A stretch of 64,000 nucleotides of DNA from Longimycelium tulufanense. GTDB lineage: Bacteria > Actinomycetota > Actinomycetes > Mycobacteriales > Pseudonocardiaceae. Within the stretch, counting starts at the first letter, position 1; each line of letters starts with the position of its first letter. A program made the translations under genes and the position numbers. Shown here in pieces: positions 26,965 to 36,600 of this stretch. Under the pieces are notes generated by a model. That model was not told where the DNA came from. It did not search any database and saw only the letters and a program-made list of their open reading frames with translations. Location of the stretch: positions 30,982-94,981 of the forward strand of contig NZ_BMMK01000002.1 of assembly GCF_014645795.1 (NCBI RefSeq), given 5' to 3'.

Positions 26965-27321
26965 CTACTCCCGCTCGGGCCGCCGACGCGCGGCCTCGCG
27001 CCGTTGCGCCTCGGCACGCTCACGACACCGGCGGAGAAACTCCTCGTCGTCTTCGGGGTCGGTCGCCACGTGCCGGCCGGGCCGGTCGTACTCGGGGTAG
27101 CCGCTGGTGGCACCGGATACGGTCGTGCCGGCCGGGGCCGGCCGGGGCCGGCCGGCGATGAGCCAGATGACCGAGCCGGCCGACGGCACCAGCAGCACGA
27201 TCAGTAGCCAGGCCGACTTCGGCAGGTTCCGACATTCCCACTCGCTGGTGGTGATGACGTCGACCAGGCAGAAAACCCATAACACCAGCAGCGCGACACC
27301 GACGATCCCGAGGATGGGCAT
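26965..27321 (-). CDS. PLDc_N domain membrane protein
   Basis: A 118-residue protein with two N-terminal membrane helices (about 4-24 and 38-58) that match the PLDc_N domain found at the front of cardiolipin synthases: VDVITTSEWECRNLPKSAW and SVIWLIAGRPR. The catalytic phospholipase D part is absent; what follows is a charged tail rich in Arg and Glu. Stand-alone PLDc_N proteins are common in actinomycetes, without assigned function. ATG 27321 has GGGGGAG six bases upstream. Confidence 0.88.
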   Translation of the reverse strand: MPILGIVGVALLVLWVFCLVDVITTSEWECRNLPKSAWLLIVLLVPSAGSVIWLIAGRPRPAPAGTTVSGATSGYPEYDRPGRHVATDPEDDEEFLRRCRERAEAQRREAARRRPERE

Positions 27322-27638
27322 GGACGACTCCCCCGAATGCACCCAGAAAAACCCTGGAATCGTAGCCGGTTTCCGGTTGGTCGTCGGCCGTGCGCCCGGC
27401 CGGCGCACGGCCGATGGCGGATCCGGCACCTCCGTACGGTCCAGCCGGTGCCGATAGGGCGGCGCTGCGACGCCAGGGCGGCAATGGCGAACAATGACGC
27501 TTCCCGGTGCCGCCGCACCGCCCATTCGACCGCATCGAATGGTTCGAGCCGTACAATTGATCCAACCTCGACGGCGGCCGTTACGAAAGGATCCACGGGG
27601 CCGACCGACTCGCCCTCCGGCACGCCCATACTGGATAC
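27322..27638. other. Divergent promoter region (PLDc_N / response regulator)
   Basis: About 317 bases between two divergent genes. No gene or named operator is recognised. CATACT at 27627-27632 ends six bases before the response-regulator ATG and may be its -10. Confidence 0.4.
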
Positions 27639-28313
27639 ATGCGGCGCGTTTTGTTGATCGATGGCGACGGGGCCACGCGGGACGCGGTGGGATCCGCGCT
27701 CGGCCAGCTCGGTCACCACGTCCACGCGGTCGCGACCGCCGGCGAGGGCTTGGCCTGCATGGGCCGGAACAACATCGACATCGTCGTGCTCGACCTCGTG
27801 CTCCCGGACATGGGCGGGCTGGACGTCTGCCGCCGGGTTCGTGCGTCCAGCCACACGCCGGTCATCATTCTCACCGACCGCGCCGGGGACGCCGACGTGG
27901 TCGCCGGCCTGCGCGCGGGCGCGGACGACTACGTCGTGCGGCCGGTGAGCCCCGAGGTGCTCGATGCCCGGGTGCACGCGGTCCTGCGCCGGGCCCAGAC
28001 CCCGCTCGCCGACGAGGTGCAGTTCGGCGATCTGGTGATCGACCGCACGGCGTTGACGGTCAGCAAGTGCGGGGAGCCGGTCCGGCTGGCCCCCTCGGAG
28101 CTGCGGTTGCTGCTGGAGTTGTCCGCTTCTCCCGGCCAGGTGTTCAGCCGCCAGCAGTTGCTGGAAATGGTGTGGGAACACCATTTTCTCGGCGATTCCC
28201 GGATGATCGACACCTGTGTGCAGCGCCTGCGCGCCAAGATCGAGGACGATCCGCGCTCGCCCCGGTACGTGCAGACCGTGCGCGGCTTCGGCTACCGCTT
28301 CGGTCCGCTGTGA
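27639..28313 (+). CDS. Orphan OmpR-family response regulator with atypical receiver
   Basis: A 224-residue regulator with an N-terminal receiver (1-115) and a C-terminal winged helix (about 125-224; QLLEMVWEHHF, RMIDTCVQRLRAKIED, VRGFGYRFGPL). The phospho-acceptor Asp52 is present (VVLDLVLPDMGG) and Thr79 is conserved. Two key positions are changed: the acidic pair reads D8-G9-D10 (LIDGDG) instead of adjacent acids, and the invariant Lys of the KP motif is Arg101 (VVRPVSP). Such changes occur in receivers that work without normal phosphorylation. No histidine kinase gene adjoins it. There is no Shine-Dalgarno, so a leaderless start at ATG 27639 is likely. Confidence 0.9.
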   Translation: MRRVLLIDGDGATRDAVGSALGQLGHHVHAVATAGEGLACMGRNNIDIVVLDLVLPDMGGLDVCRRVRASSHTPVIILTDRAGDADVVAGLRAGADDYVVRPVSPEVLDARVHAVLRRAQTPLADEVQFGDLVIDRTALTVSKCGEPVRLAPSELRLLLELSASPGQVFSRQQLLEMVWEHHFLGDSRMIDTCVQRLRAKIEDDPRSPRYVQTVRGFGYRFGPL

Positions 28314-28398
28314 CCTCGTCCGCACCGTGACGGAGCGTTCCGGATCCGCCGGGCCGCTTCCCTCCCCCGCCCGAAGGCCGGACGAACCGCTTCGTGCT

Positions 28399-29037
28399 TC
28401 AGCTGGCGGGAAAACCGTGCTTGCCATACAGCGGCACGAAGTAGGCACCGGTGAGGATCCCTTGCCGTCGCAGGCTCCTCTCGGTTCGGGCGAACAGGGT
28501 GACCTCCTCCGCACCACCCGGGCCGATCGGTTGTACCAGGCGGCCACCGGTCCGGAGCTGGTCGGTGAGGGGGGCCGGAACCTCCGGGAAAGCCGCCGAG
28601 ACGATGATGGCGTCATAAGGGCTCCAACGCGGGGCGCCCAGGGTGCCGTCACCGACCAGGACGCGCACGTTCCGGACCCCGTGTCGGGCCAGGTTCCCAC
28701 GGGCGGTCTCCGCCAGGTCCGGCCACCGCTCGATGCTGACCACGTCCGCGGCGAGGCAGGCCAGCAGGGCCGTCTGGAAGCCGTGGCCGGTGCCGACCTC
28801 CAGCACGTTCTCCCTGCCGGTCAGGGAAAGCGCCTCGACCATGGCGGCCACGAGGGATGGCTGCGTGGTGACCTGGCCGTGCGGAATCGGCACGGGCTCG
28901 TCGTAGTAGGCGAACTCGATATGCTCGGAGGGCACGAAAGCGGCACGGGGCGTCGCGCGGATGGCCGCAAGTACCCGCTTGTCCGTGACGCCGGCGTGAC
29001 GCACAGCTTCGAGGAGGGATTCGGGCGTTCGGCTCAT
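28399..29037 (-). CDS. pcm: Protein-L-isoaspartate O-methyltransferase
   Basis: Repairs isoaspartyl damage in proteins by SAM-dependent methylation; 212 residues. Family features: RAAFVPSEHIEFAYYDEPVPI, the TTQPSLVAAMVEAL segment (matching the substrate-binding TxSQPxxVA region) and the SAM motif VLEVGTGHGFQTALLA. ATG 29037 has AGAGGA six bases upstream, so the longer frame starting at 29079 is not favoured. It follows the DUF3048 lipoprotein gene on the same strand after 54 bases. Confidence 0.93.
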   Translation of the reverse strand: MSRTPESLLEAVRHAGVTDKRVLAAIRATPRAAFVPSEHIEFAYYDEPVPIPHGQVTTQPSLVAAMVEALSLTGRENVLEVGTGHGFQTALLACLAADVVSIERWPDLAETARGNLARHGVRNVRVLVGDGTLGAPRWSPYDAIIVSAAFPEVPAPLTDQLRTGGRLVQPIGPGGAEEVTLFARTERSLRRQGILTGAYFVPLYGKHGFPAS

Positions 29038-29091
29038 CGCGGTCCTCTTCCGTTGCCTCCCAAGGGAGGCGATGATCAACCCGCGCCGGCG

Positions 29092-30045
29092 CTAGGCCGG
29101 GGCGAGAACGATCCACACCGGACCGGTTGCCAGGAGCGCCGGGTCTCCGGAAGGCAACGTGAAGGAAGTTCCCGCATCGGCGGCGTTTCTCGACCACCGC
29201 GCCTGGTACGACATGCCGTCCCGCAACACCACGGCGTCCCCACTGCCGATGGTCTGGGCAACCGGTGAAGGAAGCCCGAGTACGTCGGAGATGGCGGACT
29301 GTCGCACGGCGACCCGTTGCACGACAACGGTGGTGGCGACCGCTTGGCCGCCCTCGGCGAGGGTGAGCGGCTGGCCGTCGAAGGACACCAGCCACCGGCC
29401 CGACCCGGACTGCCAGTCGAAGCTCATCCGGGTGGCGGAGTACGCCACGTCGTGGCTGGTGGTCGGTTGCCCGCCGGCGGGAGCCGGGCCGAAGCGGAGA
29501 CCGATGTCCCTGGGCTTGCTGGCGTCCCGTGCCGCGGCGAGCAGTCGTTCCGGTCGGCCGTAGAGGTTGTGTGGGGCTGCCCGGTCGTCACTGCGGAAGA
29601 AGGCATCGTCGGTCCGTTCGGGCGTGAGCAGGACGAGCGACGAGTCCCGGAGGCGGTCGGCCAGTTCCGGTGCGGAACCGGAGTAGCCGAGTGCGGGGCG
29701 GCCGAAGCTGGCCAGCAGCTCGATGTCGGACTCACGGGCGCTGCGTACCGGCCCGACCACCTGCGGCCGCTGTGCGGAGAACACCGCGAGCAGCCGGCTC
29801 GCGCCGCCCTCGACGGGCTCCACGTAGACCAGGTCGGCCACGCTCAGGCCGGTGGGCGGGCGCGCCACCGGAACGTTGTCCACCTTCACGGCGAGCACCG
29901 GTGACGGGTCGGTGACGGTGCGGCCGGTGAACGGCGACACCTGGGGCTCCCCGTCCCGGCTGCAGCCGAGGAGGGCCGCGACGAGTCCGACGGCGGCGGC
30001 CAGCCCCGTCACGGTCCGCCCCAAGCCCGATGCAGCCATGGTCAC
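29092..30045 (-). CDS. DUF3048 domain lipoprotein
   Basis: A 317-residue predicted lipoprotein of the DUF3048 (YerB-like) family, function unknown. The signal peptide ends in a lipobox, LLGC, with the Cys about 28 residues from the start. The two-lobed DUF3048 body follows: AVKVDNVPVARPPTGLSVAD near its start, PVRSARESDIEL in the middle, and a C-terminal domain ending in a WIVLAPA-type strand. GTG 30045 sits four bases after a G-rich Shine-Dalgarno (GGAGGGGG); an ATG two codons later (30039) is the alternative. Confidence 0.9.
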   Translation of the reverse strand: MTMAASGLGRTVTGLAAAVGLVAALLGCSRDGEPQVSPFTGRTVTDPSPVLAVKVDNVPVARPPTGLSVADLVYVEPVEGGASRLLAVFSAQRPQVVGPVRSARESDIELLASFGRPALGYSGSAPELADRLRDSSLVLLTPERTDDAFFRSDDRAAPHNLYGRPERLLAAARDASKPRDIGLRFGPAPAGGQPTTSHDVAYSATRMSFDWQSGSGRWLVSFDGQPLTLAEGGQAVATTVVVQRVAVRQSAISDVLGLPSPVAQTIGSGDAVVLRDGMSYQARWSRNAADAGTSFTLPSGDPALLATGPVWIVLAPA

Positions 30046-30179
30046 CGTGCCCCCTCCGGCCCCGAGCTCCCCGCCCCTCCCCGTCCACGGTGCACGATCA
30101 ACGGGGTGCCGGTCCTGCGTCGGCATCGGTGTACACCGGCATGGGCGAGATCCCACCCGGCGGCGCGCCCGGTCGCCAG

Positions 30180-30476
30180 TCAGCTCCGGACCTTCTCCGC
30201 CGTCTCGTCCATGGTCTCCCGCAGGCCGCCGAACCCACCGGCCCGCTGCGCCCGGGACGGGTCGTCCTCGTACCGGGCGAGCGCCAGGCCCAGCCCGAAG
30301 AACGTGGGGGCCCACTCGCCGACGAAGATGCCCCAGCGGTCGGCCCGGGACAGCGGGGCGTTCTCCATCTTCTTGGACGTCAGCCAGGTCAGGAACGAGA
30401 ACGCGATCGAACCGAAGGCGGCCATGTAGGCGTGCTCACTCCGGACTCCGACGTCGTGCAGTTTCTTGACGATCAT
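30180..30476 (-). CDS. Small membrane protein in the CDGSH/oxidase operon
   Basis: A 98-residue protein with two hydrophobic segments (about 17-35 and 47-67) and a charged C terminus (DDPSRAQRAG, DETAEKVRS). No family recognised. ATG 30476 overlaps the stop of the CDGSH gene by four bases (ATGA) and has AGGAGG four bases upstream, so the two are translationally coupled. It may anchor or support the soluble partners at the membrane (inference from position only). Confidence 0.8.
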   Translation of the reverse strand: MIVKKLHDVGVRSEHAYMAAFGSIAFSFLTWLTSKKMENAPLSRADRWGIFVGEWAPTFFGLGLALARYEDDPSRAQRAGGFGGLRETMDETAEKVRS

Positions 30477-30763
30477 CTTTCCTCCTCGGTGTCGACTGAC
30501 GTGCCGGCCGGATCGGTGCCAGTGCCGCTCCCCGCTGCGGTGGAGGGTCGGTCGCGCCGGCGGACCAGCTTGTGCGTGCCGTCGCAGAAGGGGCCGACGG
30601 TCGAGTGGCCGCATCGACACAGGGCGACGGTACGACGACGGACGGCGATCTGCCGGCCGTCCTGGGTCTGGATGACGAAGTCGCCCCGCAGGAGCAGCGG
30701 GCCGTTTTCGCAGAGGGTCACGGTGATCGGGTTCCCGCCCCGGCCGCGATGCCGCGCCGTCAT
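30473..30763 (-). CDS. CDGSH iron-sulfur domain protein
   Basis: A 96-residue protein with a CDGSH-type [2Fe-2S] motif: Cys49-x-Cys51, Cys60 and His64 within CRCGHSTVGPFCDGTH. The three-Cys one-His ligation gives redox-active, often labile clusters that act in electron or cluster transfer. The rest is a small beta-rich domain (ITVTLCENGPLLLRGDF) and an acidic, disordered tail. ATG 30763 has GAGGAGG five bases upstream. It is 10 bases downstream of the oxidase gene, so it may supply electrons or iron-sulfur chemistry to it. Confidence 0.93.
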   Translation of the reverse strand: MTARHRGRGGNPITVTLCENGPLLLRGDFVIQTQDGRQIAVRRRTVALCRCGHSTVGPFCDGTHKLVRRRDRPSTAAGSGTGTDPAGTSVDTEEER

Positions 30764-30773
30764 GCCCACCTCC

Positions 30774-31787
30774 TCAGCTCGCCTGGCCCGAGGACCATCC
30801 GAACGGGCGACGCAGCGAGCTCTCGCCGCGGTCCCACGCGGCCAGCAGGTGCGTGGCCAACTCGGCGTCCAGGTCGAGCGCACAGGCCGCGCCGAAGACG
30901 ATGTCCGCCGCCAGGTCCGGCTCCGCGCGGGCGAGCGTGCCGCACAGGTCGTGCGCGGCGATCTGCTCGTGGACCGCGTCGGCCACCACGTGCTCGTCGA
31001 AGAACCAGGTGGCCAGTTCGTCCCCGCCGAGCCGGCGCAGCCCGGCGCCGTACCGGCGGTTGGGCTGCGATGAGGTCATCTCGATCGCGGCGAGATGTCC
31101 GGCCAGCGCGCCCCGCCAACGCCGGCGCAGGCCGAACAGCGAGATCACGTTCGAGGTGGCGAGGGTGACGGCGGGGACGGCGTCGACGTAGCGGCCGTAT
31201 CCGTCGTCGAGCCCCAGGGCCTGCATGGTGTGCCGGAAGATCTCGGCGTGCATCCGTTCCGGCTGTCCACCGCCGTACTCGTCGGCCTGGATCTCCACCA
31301 GCGCCGCCTTCGGCCGCCCGGCCAGCCGGGGAATGCCCCAGGTGTGCGGGTCGGCCTCCTTGCGGTGGTAGATCGACCGGTGCAGCACGAACTCCCGGAA
31401 CTGCCCGAGGGTGCCCTTCCGCTGCAGGTGGCGCGGGAGCGAAGGCCCGTGGTCGGTGCTGGTCAGGTCGCCCAGCGCGGTGGGGACGTCGTCCGGGGCC
31501 ACCGGGCGCACGCGGACGCGGTCGCGAAGATCGACCTCGAACGCACGTTCCAGGCCGGCCCGCAGCCCGAGCAGCTCCGGTTGCCATTCCCAGGCGTCGT
31601 CGACCTCGTCGAACCCGCGGTAGTGGAGTTCGTAGCAGAGGAACAGCGAGAGCTGGAGGTCTTCGTCGTGGACGGCGGACGGCGCCGGTTGTCGCGTCGT
31701 TCCCGGGATCGGCACTGTCCCCGGCTCCCGCCGCAGGACCTCCACCAAGTGTTCGCTGACCGGGCCACGGGGTTCCGGGAGCCGCAT
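30774..31787 (-). CDS. Iron-containing redox enzyme (haem-oxygenase-like putative diiron oxidase)
   Basis: A 337-residue helical protein of the iron-containing redox enzyme / haem-oxygenase-like group. The metal-binding pattern of haem-oxygenase-like diiron oxidases is visible: Glu165, Asp169-Glu170 and His180 in VEIQADEYGGGQPERMH, Glu236 in the next helix, and His266-x3-Asp270-x2-His273 in DEHVVADAVHEQ. Characterised relatives oxidise amino or fatty acids; the substrate here is unknown. ATG 31787 has GGAGG six bases upstream. It is the first gene of a tight operon with the CDGSH protein and a small membrane protein. The N-terminal 120 residues are more variable and could hold a second domain. 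Confidence 0.85.
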   Translation of the reverse strand: MRLPEPRGPVSEHLVEVLRREPGTVPIPGTTRQPAPSAVHDEDLQLSLFLCYELHYRGFDEVDDAWEWQPELLGLRAGLERAFEVDLRDRVRVRPVAPDDVPTALGDLTSTDHGPSLPRHLQRKGTLGQFREFVLHRSIYHRKEADPHTWGIPRLAGRPKAALVEIQADEYGGGQPERMHAEIFRHTMQALGLDDGYGRYVDAVPAVTLATSNVISLFGLRRRWRGALAGHLAAIEMTSSQPNRRYGAGLRRLGGDELATWFFDEHVVADAVHEQIAAHDLCGTLARAEPDLAADIVFGAACALDLDAELATHLLAAWDRGESSLRRPFGWSSGQAS

Positions 31788-32162
31788 GCACCACCTCCGA
31801 CACGTTGTCGCCACCGTGCTCCATGCCGCGCGGCAGGGAGTGGCTGTCGAAGGGAGGCCCGGTATGCGCCGCAACTCACGAAAAGGTGAGAAAGGGCACA
31901 GATCCTTCTCGCGAATCGAGCGAGGATCAGTGTTGCGGGTCCGTTCCGGCGTCGGGCCGGAGGAAACCTGTTTCCTTGCGGTGTCAGAAAGTCTTGGCAC
32001 GACCCGGTTCGTATCGGTGGTCGGGCCATGAGTGGGAACGGCGGAAATCGGGTGCCCGCAAGGAAAACTTGTGTGTCCACGCCGGAAACCGGGGAATTCG
32101 TCGCGATCGCTGTGCCCCCGGCTCGCCGTCGTCGGGGGCGACGGCGAGCCAGGGAGGTCGGA
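31788..32162. other. Intergenic region between oxidase operon and gltD
   Basis: About 375 bases. It holds the gltD-distal hairpin (32120-32150) and, nearer the oxidase operon, an A/T-richer patch (31885-31990) likely to contain its promoter. No gene recognised. Confidence 0.5.
32120..32150 (-). terminator. Hairpin terminator after gltD
   Basis: A perfect 12-bp stem pairs 32120-32131 (GGCTCGCCGTCG) with 32139-32150, loop of seven bases, 12 bases beyond the gltD stop. No T tail. Confidence 0.75.
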
Positions 32163-33668
32163 TCAGCGAACGGCCAGTGGTAGCGCGGTCGGGTGCACCG
32201 GAGCGGGCAGGTCCGACTCGCCGGTGAGGAAGGCGTCGACCGCGTTGGCGACCGAGCGGCCCTCCGCGATCGCCCACACCACGAGCGAGGCACCGCGGTG
32301 GGCGTCCCCGCACACGAACACGCCCGGTGCGGTGGTCTCCCAGTGGGACCCGCACCCGATCGTGCCGCGCCGGGTCAGCTCGACGCCCAACCCGTCCAGC
32401 AGCGGCATGTGCTCCACGCCCTCGAAACCGATGGCCAGCAACGCCAGGTCGCACGGCAGCTCGTCGACCTCGTCGGAGATCGGGATCACCTGCCGCCGGC
32501 CGACGGCGTCCTTCTCCACCCGCACCTTGCGCAGGTGCATGGCGCGCACGTGGCCGGAGGAGTCGCCGACGAACCGCTCCACCGCGACCGCGAACCGCCG
32601 TTCGCCACCCTCGTCATGCGCCGGGTAGCTGCGCAGGATCCACGGCCACGTCGGCCAGGGCGACCGCTCGTCGTCCCGGTCCTCCGGCGGCCGCGGGTAC
32701 TGGTCGAGCTGGAGCACGCTGGCCGCGCCCTGCCGGTGCGCGGTGCCCAGGCAGTCCGCGCCGGTGTCGCCGCCGCCGATGATCACCACGTGCCTGCCGG
32801 CCGCGTCGATCGGGCTCGGCCCGTCACCCTCGCAGGCCCGGTTGGCCGGCACCAGGTGCTCCATCGCCAGGTGCACGCCGGTCAGCTCGCGCCCCGGGAT
32901 GCCGCGGTCGTCCCGACCGCGCAGCGCGCCCACCGCGAGCACCACCGCGTCGAAGCCGGCCCGCAGTTCCTCGGCGGCGAGGTCGACGCCCACCTCGCAG
33001 TTGGCGATGAACCGCGTGCCCTCGGCTCGCATCTGGGCGAGCCGCCGGTCCAGCACCGACTTCTCCATCTTGAACTCGGGGATGCCGTACCGCAGCAGCC
33101 CGCCGAGCCGGTCGTCCCGCTCGAACACGGTGACCTCGTGGCCGGCCCGGGTGAGCTGCTGGGCGGCGGCGAGCCCGGCCGGCCCGGAACCCACCACGGC
33201 GACCCGCTTGCCGGAGGCCACCGCGGCCGGCTGCGGCGCCACCGTGCCGTCCTCCCACGCCACGTCGGCGATGGTCTGCTCGACCCGCTTGATCGCCACC
33301 GCACCGCCGGACAGCGGCGAGATGGCCAGCACGCAGGCCGACTCGCACGGTGCCGGGCAGAGCCGGCCGGTGAACTCCGGGAAGTTGTTGGTGGCGTGCA
33401 GCCGTTCGCTCGCCTGGTCCCACAGGCCACGGCGAACCAGGTCGTTCCACTCCGGGATCAGGTTGCCCAGCGGGCAGCCGGCGCTGCCGGAGTGGCAGAA
33501 CGGGATGCCGCAGTCCATGCACCGGGTGGCCTGGGTGCGGACCTCCCGCTCCCGCTCGGCCCGGGGCTGCTCGGCGTAGACCTCGTGCCAGTCACCGACC
33601 CGCTCGCCGACCGGCCGCTTGCCGGCCTCGGCCCGGGCGTGCTTGAGGAAACCGTACGGGTCAGCCAC
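32163..33668 (-). CDS. gltD: Glutamate synthase (NADPH) small subunit
   Basis: Small subunit of glutamate synthase, 501 residues; it passes electrons from NADPH to the large subunit. The N terminus carries the cysteines of the low-potential iron-sulfur clusters ([32 protein letters not shown]). FAD binding is at [15 protein letters not shown] and NADPH binding at [16 protein letters not shown] 33668 lies inside the last codons of gltB (8-base overlap) with GGAGG six bases upstream, so translation is coupled to give matching amounts of both subunits. Confidence 0.97.
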   Translation of the reverse strand: MADPYGFLKHARAEAGKRPVGERVGDWHEVYAEQPRAEREREVRTQATRCMDCGIPFCHSGSAGCPLGNLIPEWNDLVRRGLWDQASERLHATNNFPEFTGRLCPAPCESACVLAISPLSGGAVAIKRVEQTIADVAWEDGTVAPQPAAVASGKRVAVVGSGPAGLAAAQQLTRAGHEVTVFERDDRLGGLLRYGIPEFKMEKSVLDRRLAQMRAEGTRFIANCEVGVDLAAEELRAGFDAVVLAVGALRGRDDRGIPGRELTGVHLAMEHLVPANRACEGDGPSPIDAAGRHVVIIGGGDTGADCLGTAHRQGAASVLQLDQYPRPPEDRDDERSPWPTWPWILRSYPAHDEGGERRFAVAVERFVGDSSGHVRAMHLRKVRVEKDAVGRRQVIPISDEVDELPCDLALLAIGFEGVEHMPLLDGLGVELTRRGTIGCGSHWETTAPGVFVCGDAHRGASLVVWAIAEGRSVANAVDAFLTGESDLPAPVHPTALPLAVR

Positions 33669-36600
33669 GGGACGCCTCCATGATCGCCTCGTCCTCGTCG
33701 CGGCCCTCGGCGCGGGCGATCCGCACCGCCTCCAGGACCCGCTGGTAGTCGCGGGGCATGACCTTGGCGAACGAGGCCGACCGCCGGTTCCAGTCACCCA
33801 GCAGCGAGGCGGCCACCGCCGATCCGGTGAACCGGTGGTGCCGTTCGACGATCTCGCGCAGCCACCGCAGGTCCTCGACGTCGGGCCGCTGCAGGTCCAC
33901 CATCTCGCCGTTGACCCGCACCGGATCCAGGTCGAGCACGTAGGCGATGCCGCCCGACATGCCCGCGGCGACGTTGCGGCCGGTGGAGCCAAGCACCACG
34001 GCCCGGCCACCGGTCATGTACTCGAACGCGTGGTCCCCGGCGCCCTCGGCCACCGCCACCGCACCGGAGTTACGAACGCAGAACCGCTCGCCCACCTTGC
34101 CGCGCAGGAAGATCTCGCCGCCGGTGGCCCCGTAGCCGATCACGTTGCCCGCAATGACCTGCTGCTCGGCGGCGAACGGCGCGTCCTGGTGGGGACGCAC
34201 GATGACGCGGCCACCGGACAGTCCCTTGGCAACGTAGTCATTGGCGTCGCCGATGAGGTCCAGCGTGATGCCGTGCGGCAGGAACGCACCCAGCGACTGC
34301 CCGGCCGACCCGGTTAACGTCACGTGGATCGTGTCGTCGGGCAGCCCGGCGCCGCCGAAGCGGCGGGTCACCTCGGCACCGAGCAGCGTGCCGACGGTGC
34401 GGTTGACGTTGCGTACCGGCAGTTCCAGCCGCACCGGGTGGGCGTCTTCCAGCGCCGCCTCGGCGAGCTGGATGAGGGTGCGGTCCAGTGCCCGCTCCAG
34501 GCCGTGGTCCTGCTCGCGCACCCTGCGCGGCGCGGTCCGGTACGGCGTCTGGGGCACCTCGAACACCGGCCGGAGGTCCAGGCCCCGGGTCTTCCAGTGC
34601 TCGATCGCCTCGTCGACGTCGAGCGCCTCGGCGTGACCGATCGCCTCGTCCAGCGAGCGGAAGCCCAGCGCCGCCAGGTGCTCGCGCACCTCCTCGGCGA
34701 CGAAGTAGAAGAAGTTCTCCACGAACTCCGGCTTACCGGTGTACCGCTTGCGCAGCTCGGGGTTCTGGGTGGCGACACCGACCGGACAGGTGTCCAGGTG
34801 GCACACCCGCATCATGACGCAGCCCGCGACGATCAGCGGCGCCGTGGCGAAGCCGTACTCCTCGGCACCGAGCAGCGCGGCGATCACCACGTCACGGCCG
34901 GTCTTCAGCGCACCGTCGACCTGCACGGTGATGCGGTCCCGCAACCCGTTGAGCAGCAACGTCTGTTGCGTCTCGGCGAGCCCGATCTCCCATGGCGTGC
35001 CCGCATGCTTGAGCGAGGTCAACGGGGAGGCACCGGTGCCGCCGTCGTGCCCGGAGATCAGCACGACGTCCGCGTGCGCCTTGGCGACGCCGGCCGCCAC
35101 CGTGCCCACACCCACCTCGCTGACCAGCTTCACGTGCACGCGCGCCTGGTCGTTGGCGTTCTTCAGGTCGTGGATGAGCTGGGCCAGATCCTCGATGGAG
35201 TAGATGTCGTGGTGCGGCGGCGGGGAGATCAGCGTGACCCCGGGCGTGGAGTGGCGGGTGCGCGCGATCCACGGGTACACCTTGTACCCCGGCAGCTGGC
35301 CGCCCTCGCCGGGCTTGGCGCCCTGGGCCATCTTGATCTGGATGTCGCTGGCGTTGACCAGGTACTCGCTGGTCACCCCGAACCGGCCGCTGGCGACCTG
35401 CTTGACGGCGCTGCGCCGCTCCGGGTCGTACAACCGCTCCGGGTCCTCACCGCCCTCGCCGCTGTTGGACAGGCCGCCGAGGCGGTTCATCGCGATGGCC
35501 AGGGTTTCGTGGGCCTCCTGGGAGATGGCGCCGTAGGACATCGCGCCAGTGTTGAAACGCTTGACGATCGCGCTGGCCGGCTCGACCTCCTCGATCGGCA
35601 CGGGCGGGCGGTGGCCGTCCCGGAGGCGGAACAGGCCGCGCAGCGTGCCGCCCTGCCGGTTGAGCTTGTCGCACTCCTCGGTGTAGCGGCGGTAGACCTC
35701 GCTCTGCCGGGTCTTGGTGGCGTGCTGCAGCAGGAACACCGTCTCCGGGTTGAACAGGTGCAGCTCGCCCTCGCGGCGGTAGGCGTACTCACCACCGACC
35801 TCCAACCGCCGGTGCACACGGTCGGTCGGGTTGTCCGGGTAGGCCTTGCGGTGCCGGGCCGCGGCCTCGGCCGCGAGGACGTCCAGGCCGACCCCGCCGA
35901 GCTTGGAGGAGGTACCGCTGAAGTACTCGTCGACCAGGTCCTGGGACAGGCCGACGGCCTCGAAGACCTGGGCGGCGGTGTACGCGCCGACGGTGGAGAT
36001 GCCCATCTTGGACATCACCTTGAGCACGCCCTTCACCAGGGCGTGGACGTAGTTGCGGGTCGCCTGCCGCGCCTCGACCCCGGTGACCAGCCCCTGGCCG
36101 ACGAGGTCCTCGATGCTCTCGAACGCCAGGTAGGGGTTGACGGCCGCGGCGCCGTATCCCAGCAACAGCGCGATGTGGTGCACCTCGCGGGCGTCGCCGC
36201 TCTCCACCACGAGCGCGGCCTTCAGCCGGTCCTTGGTGCGCACCAGGTGGTGGTGCACCGCGGAGACGAGCAGCAACGACGGGATCGGCGCCCGGGTGTG
36301 GTCGGAGTCCCGGTCCGACAGCACCAGGATCCGCGCACCGGCCGCGATCGCCTCGGATGCCTCCCGCCGGACCCGCTGGATGGCGTTGGCCAGCGCCAGC
36401 CCGCCACCGTCCACATCATACAGTCCACTCAGGACGGTGCAGGCGAAGCCGGGCAGGTCGCCGTCGTCGTTGATGTGGATGAGCTTGGCCAGCTCGTCGT
36501 TGTCGATGACCGGGTAGGGCAGCTCGATGTGCCGGCAGGAGGCCGGGCCCGGGTCGAGCAGGTTCTGCTCGGGCCCCATCACCCGGGTCACCGAGGTCAC

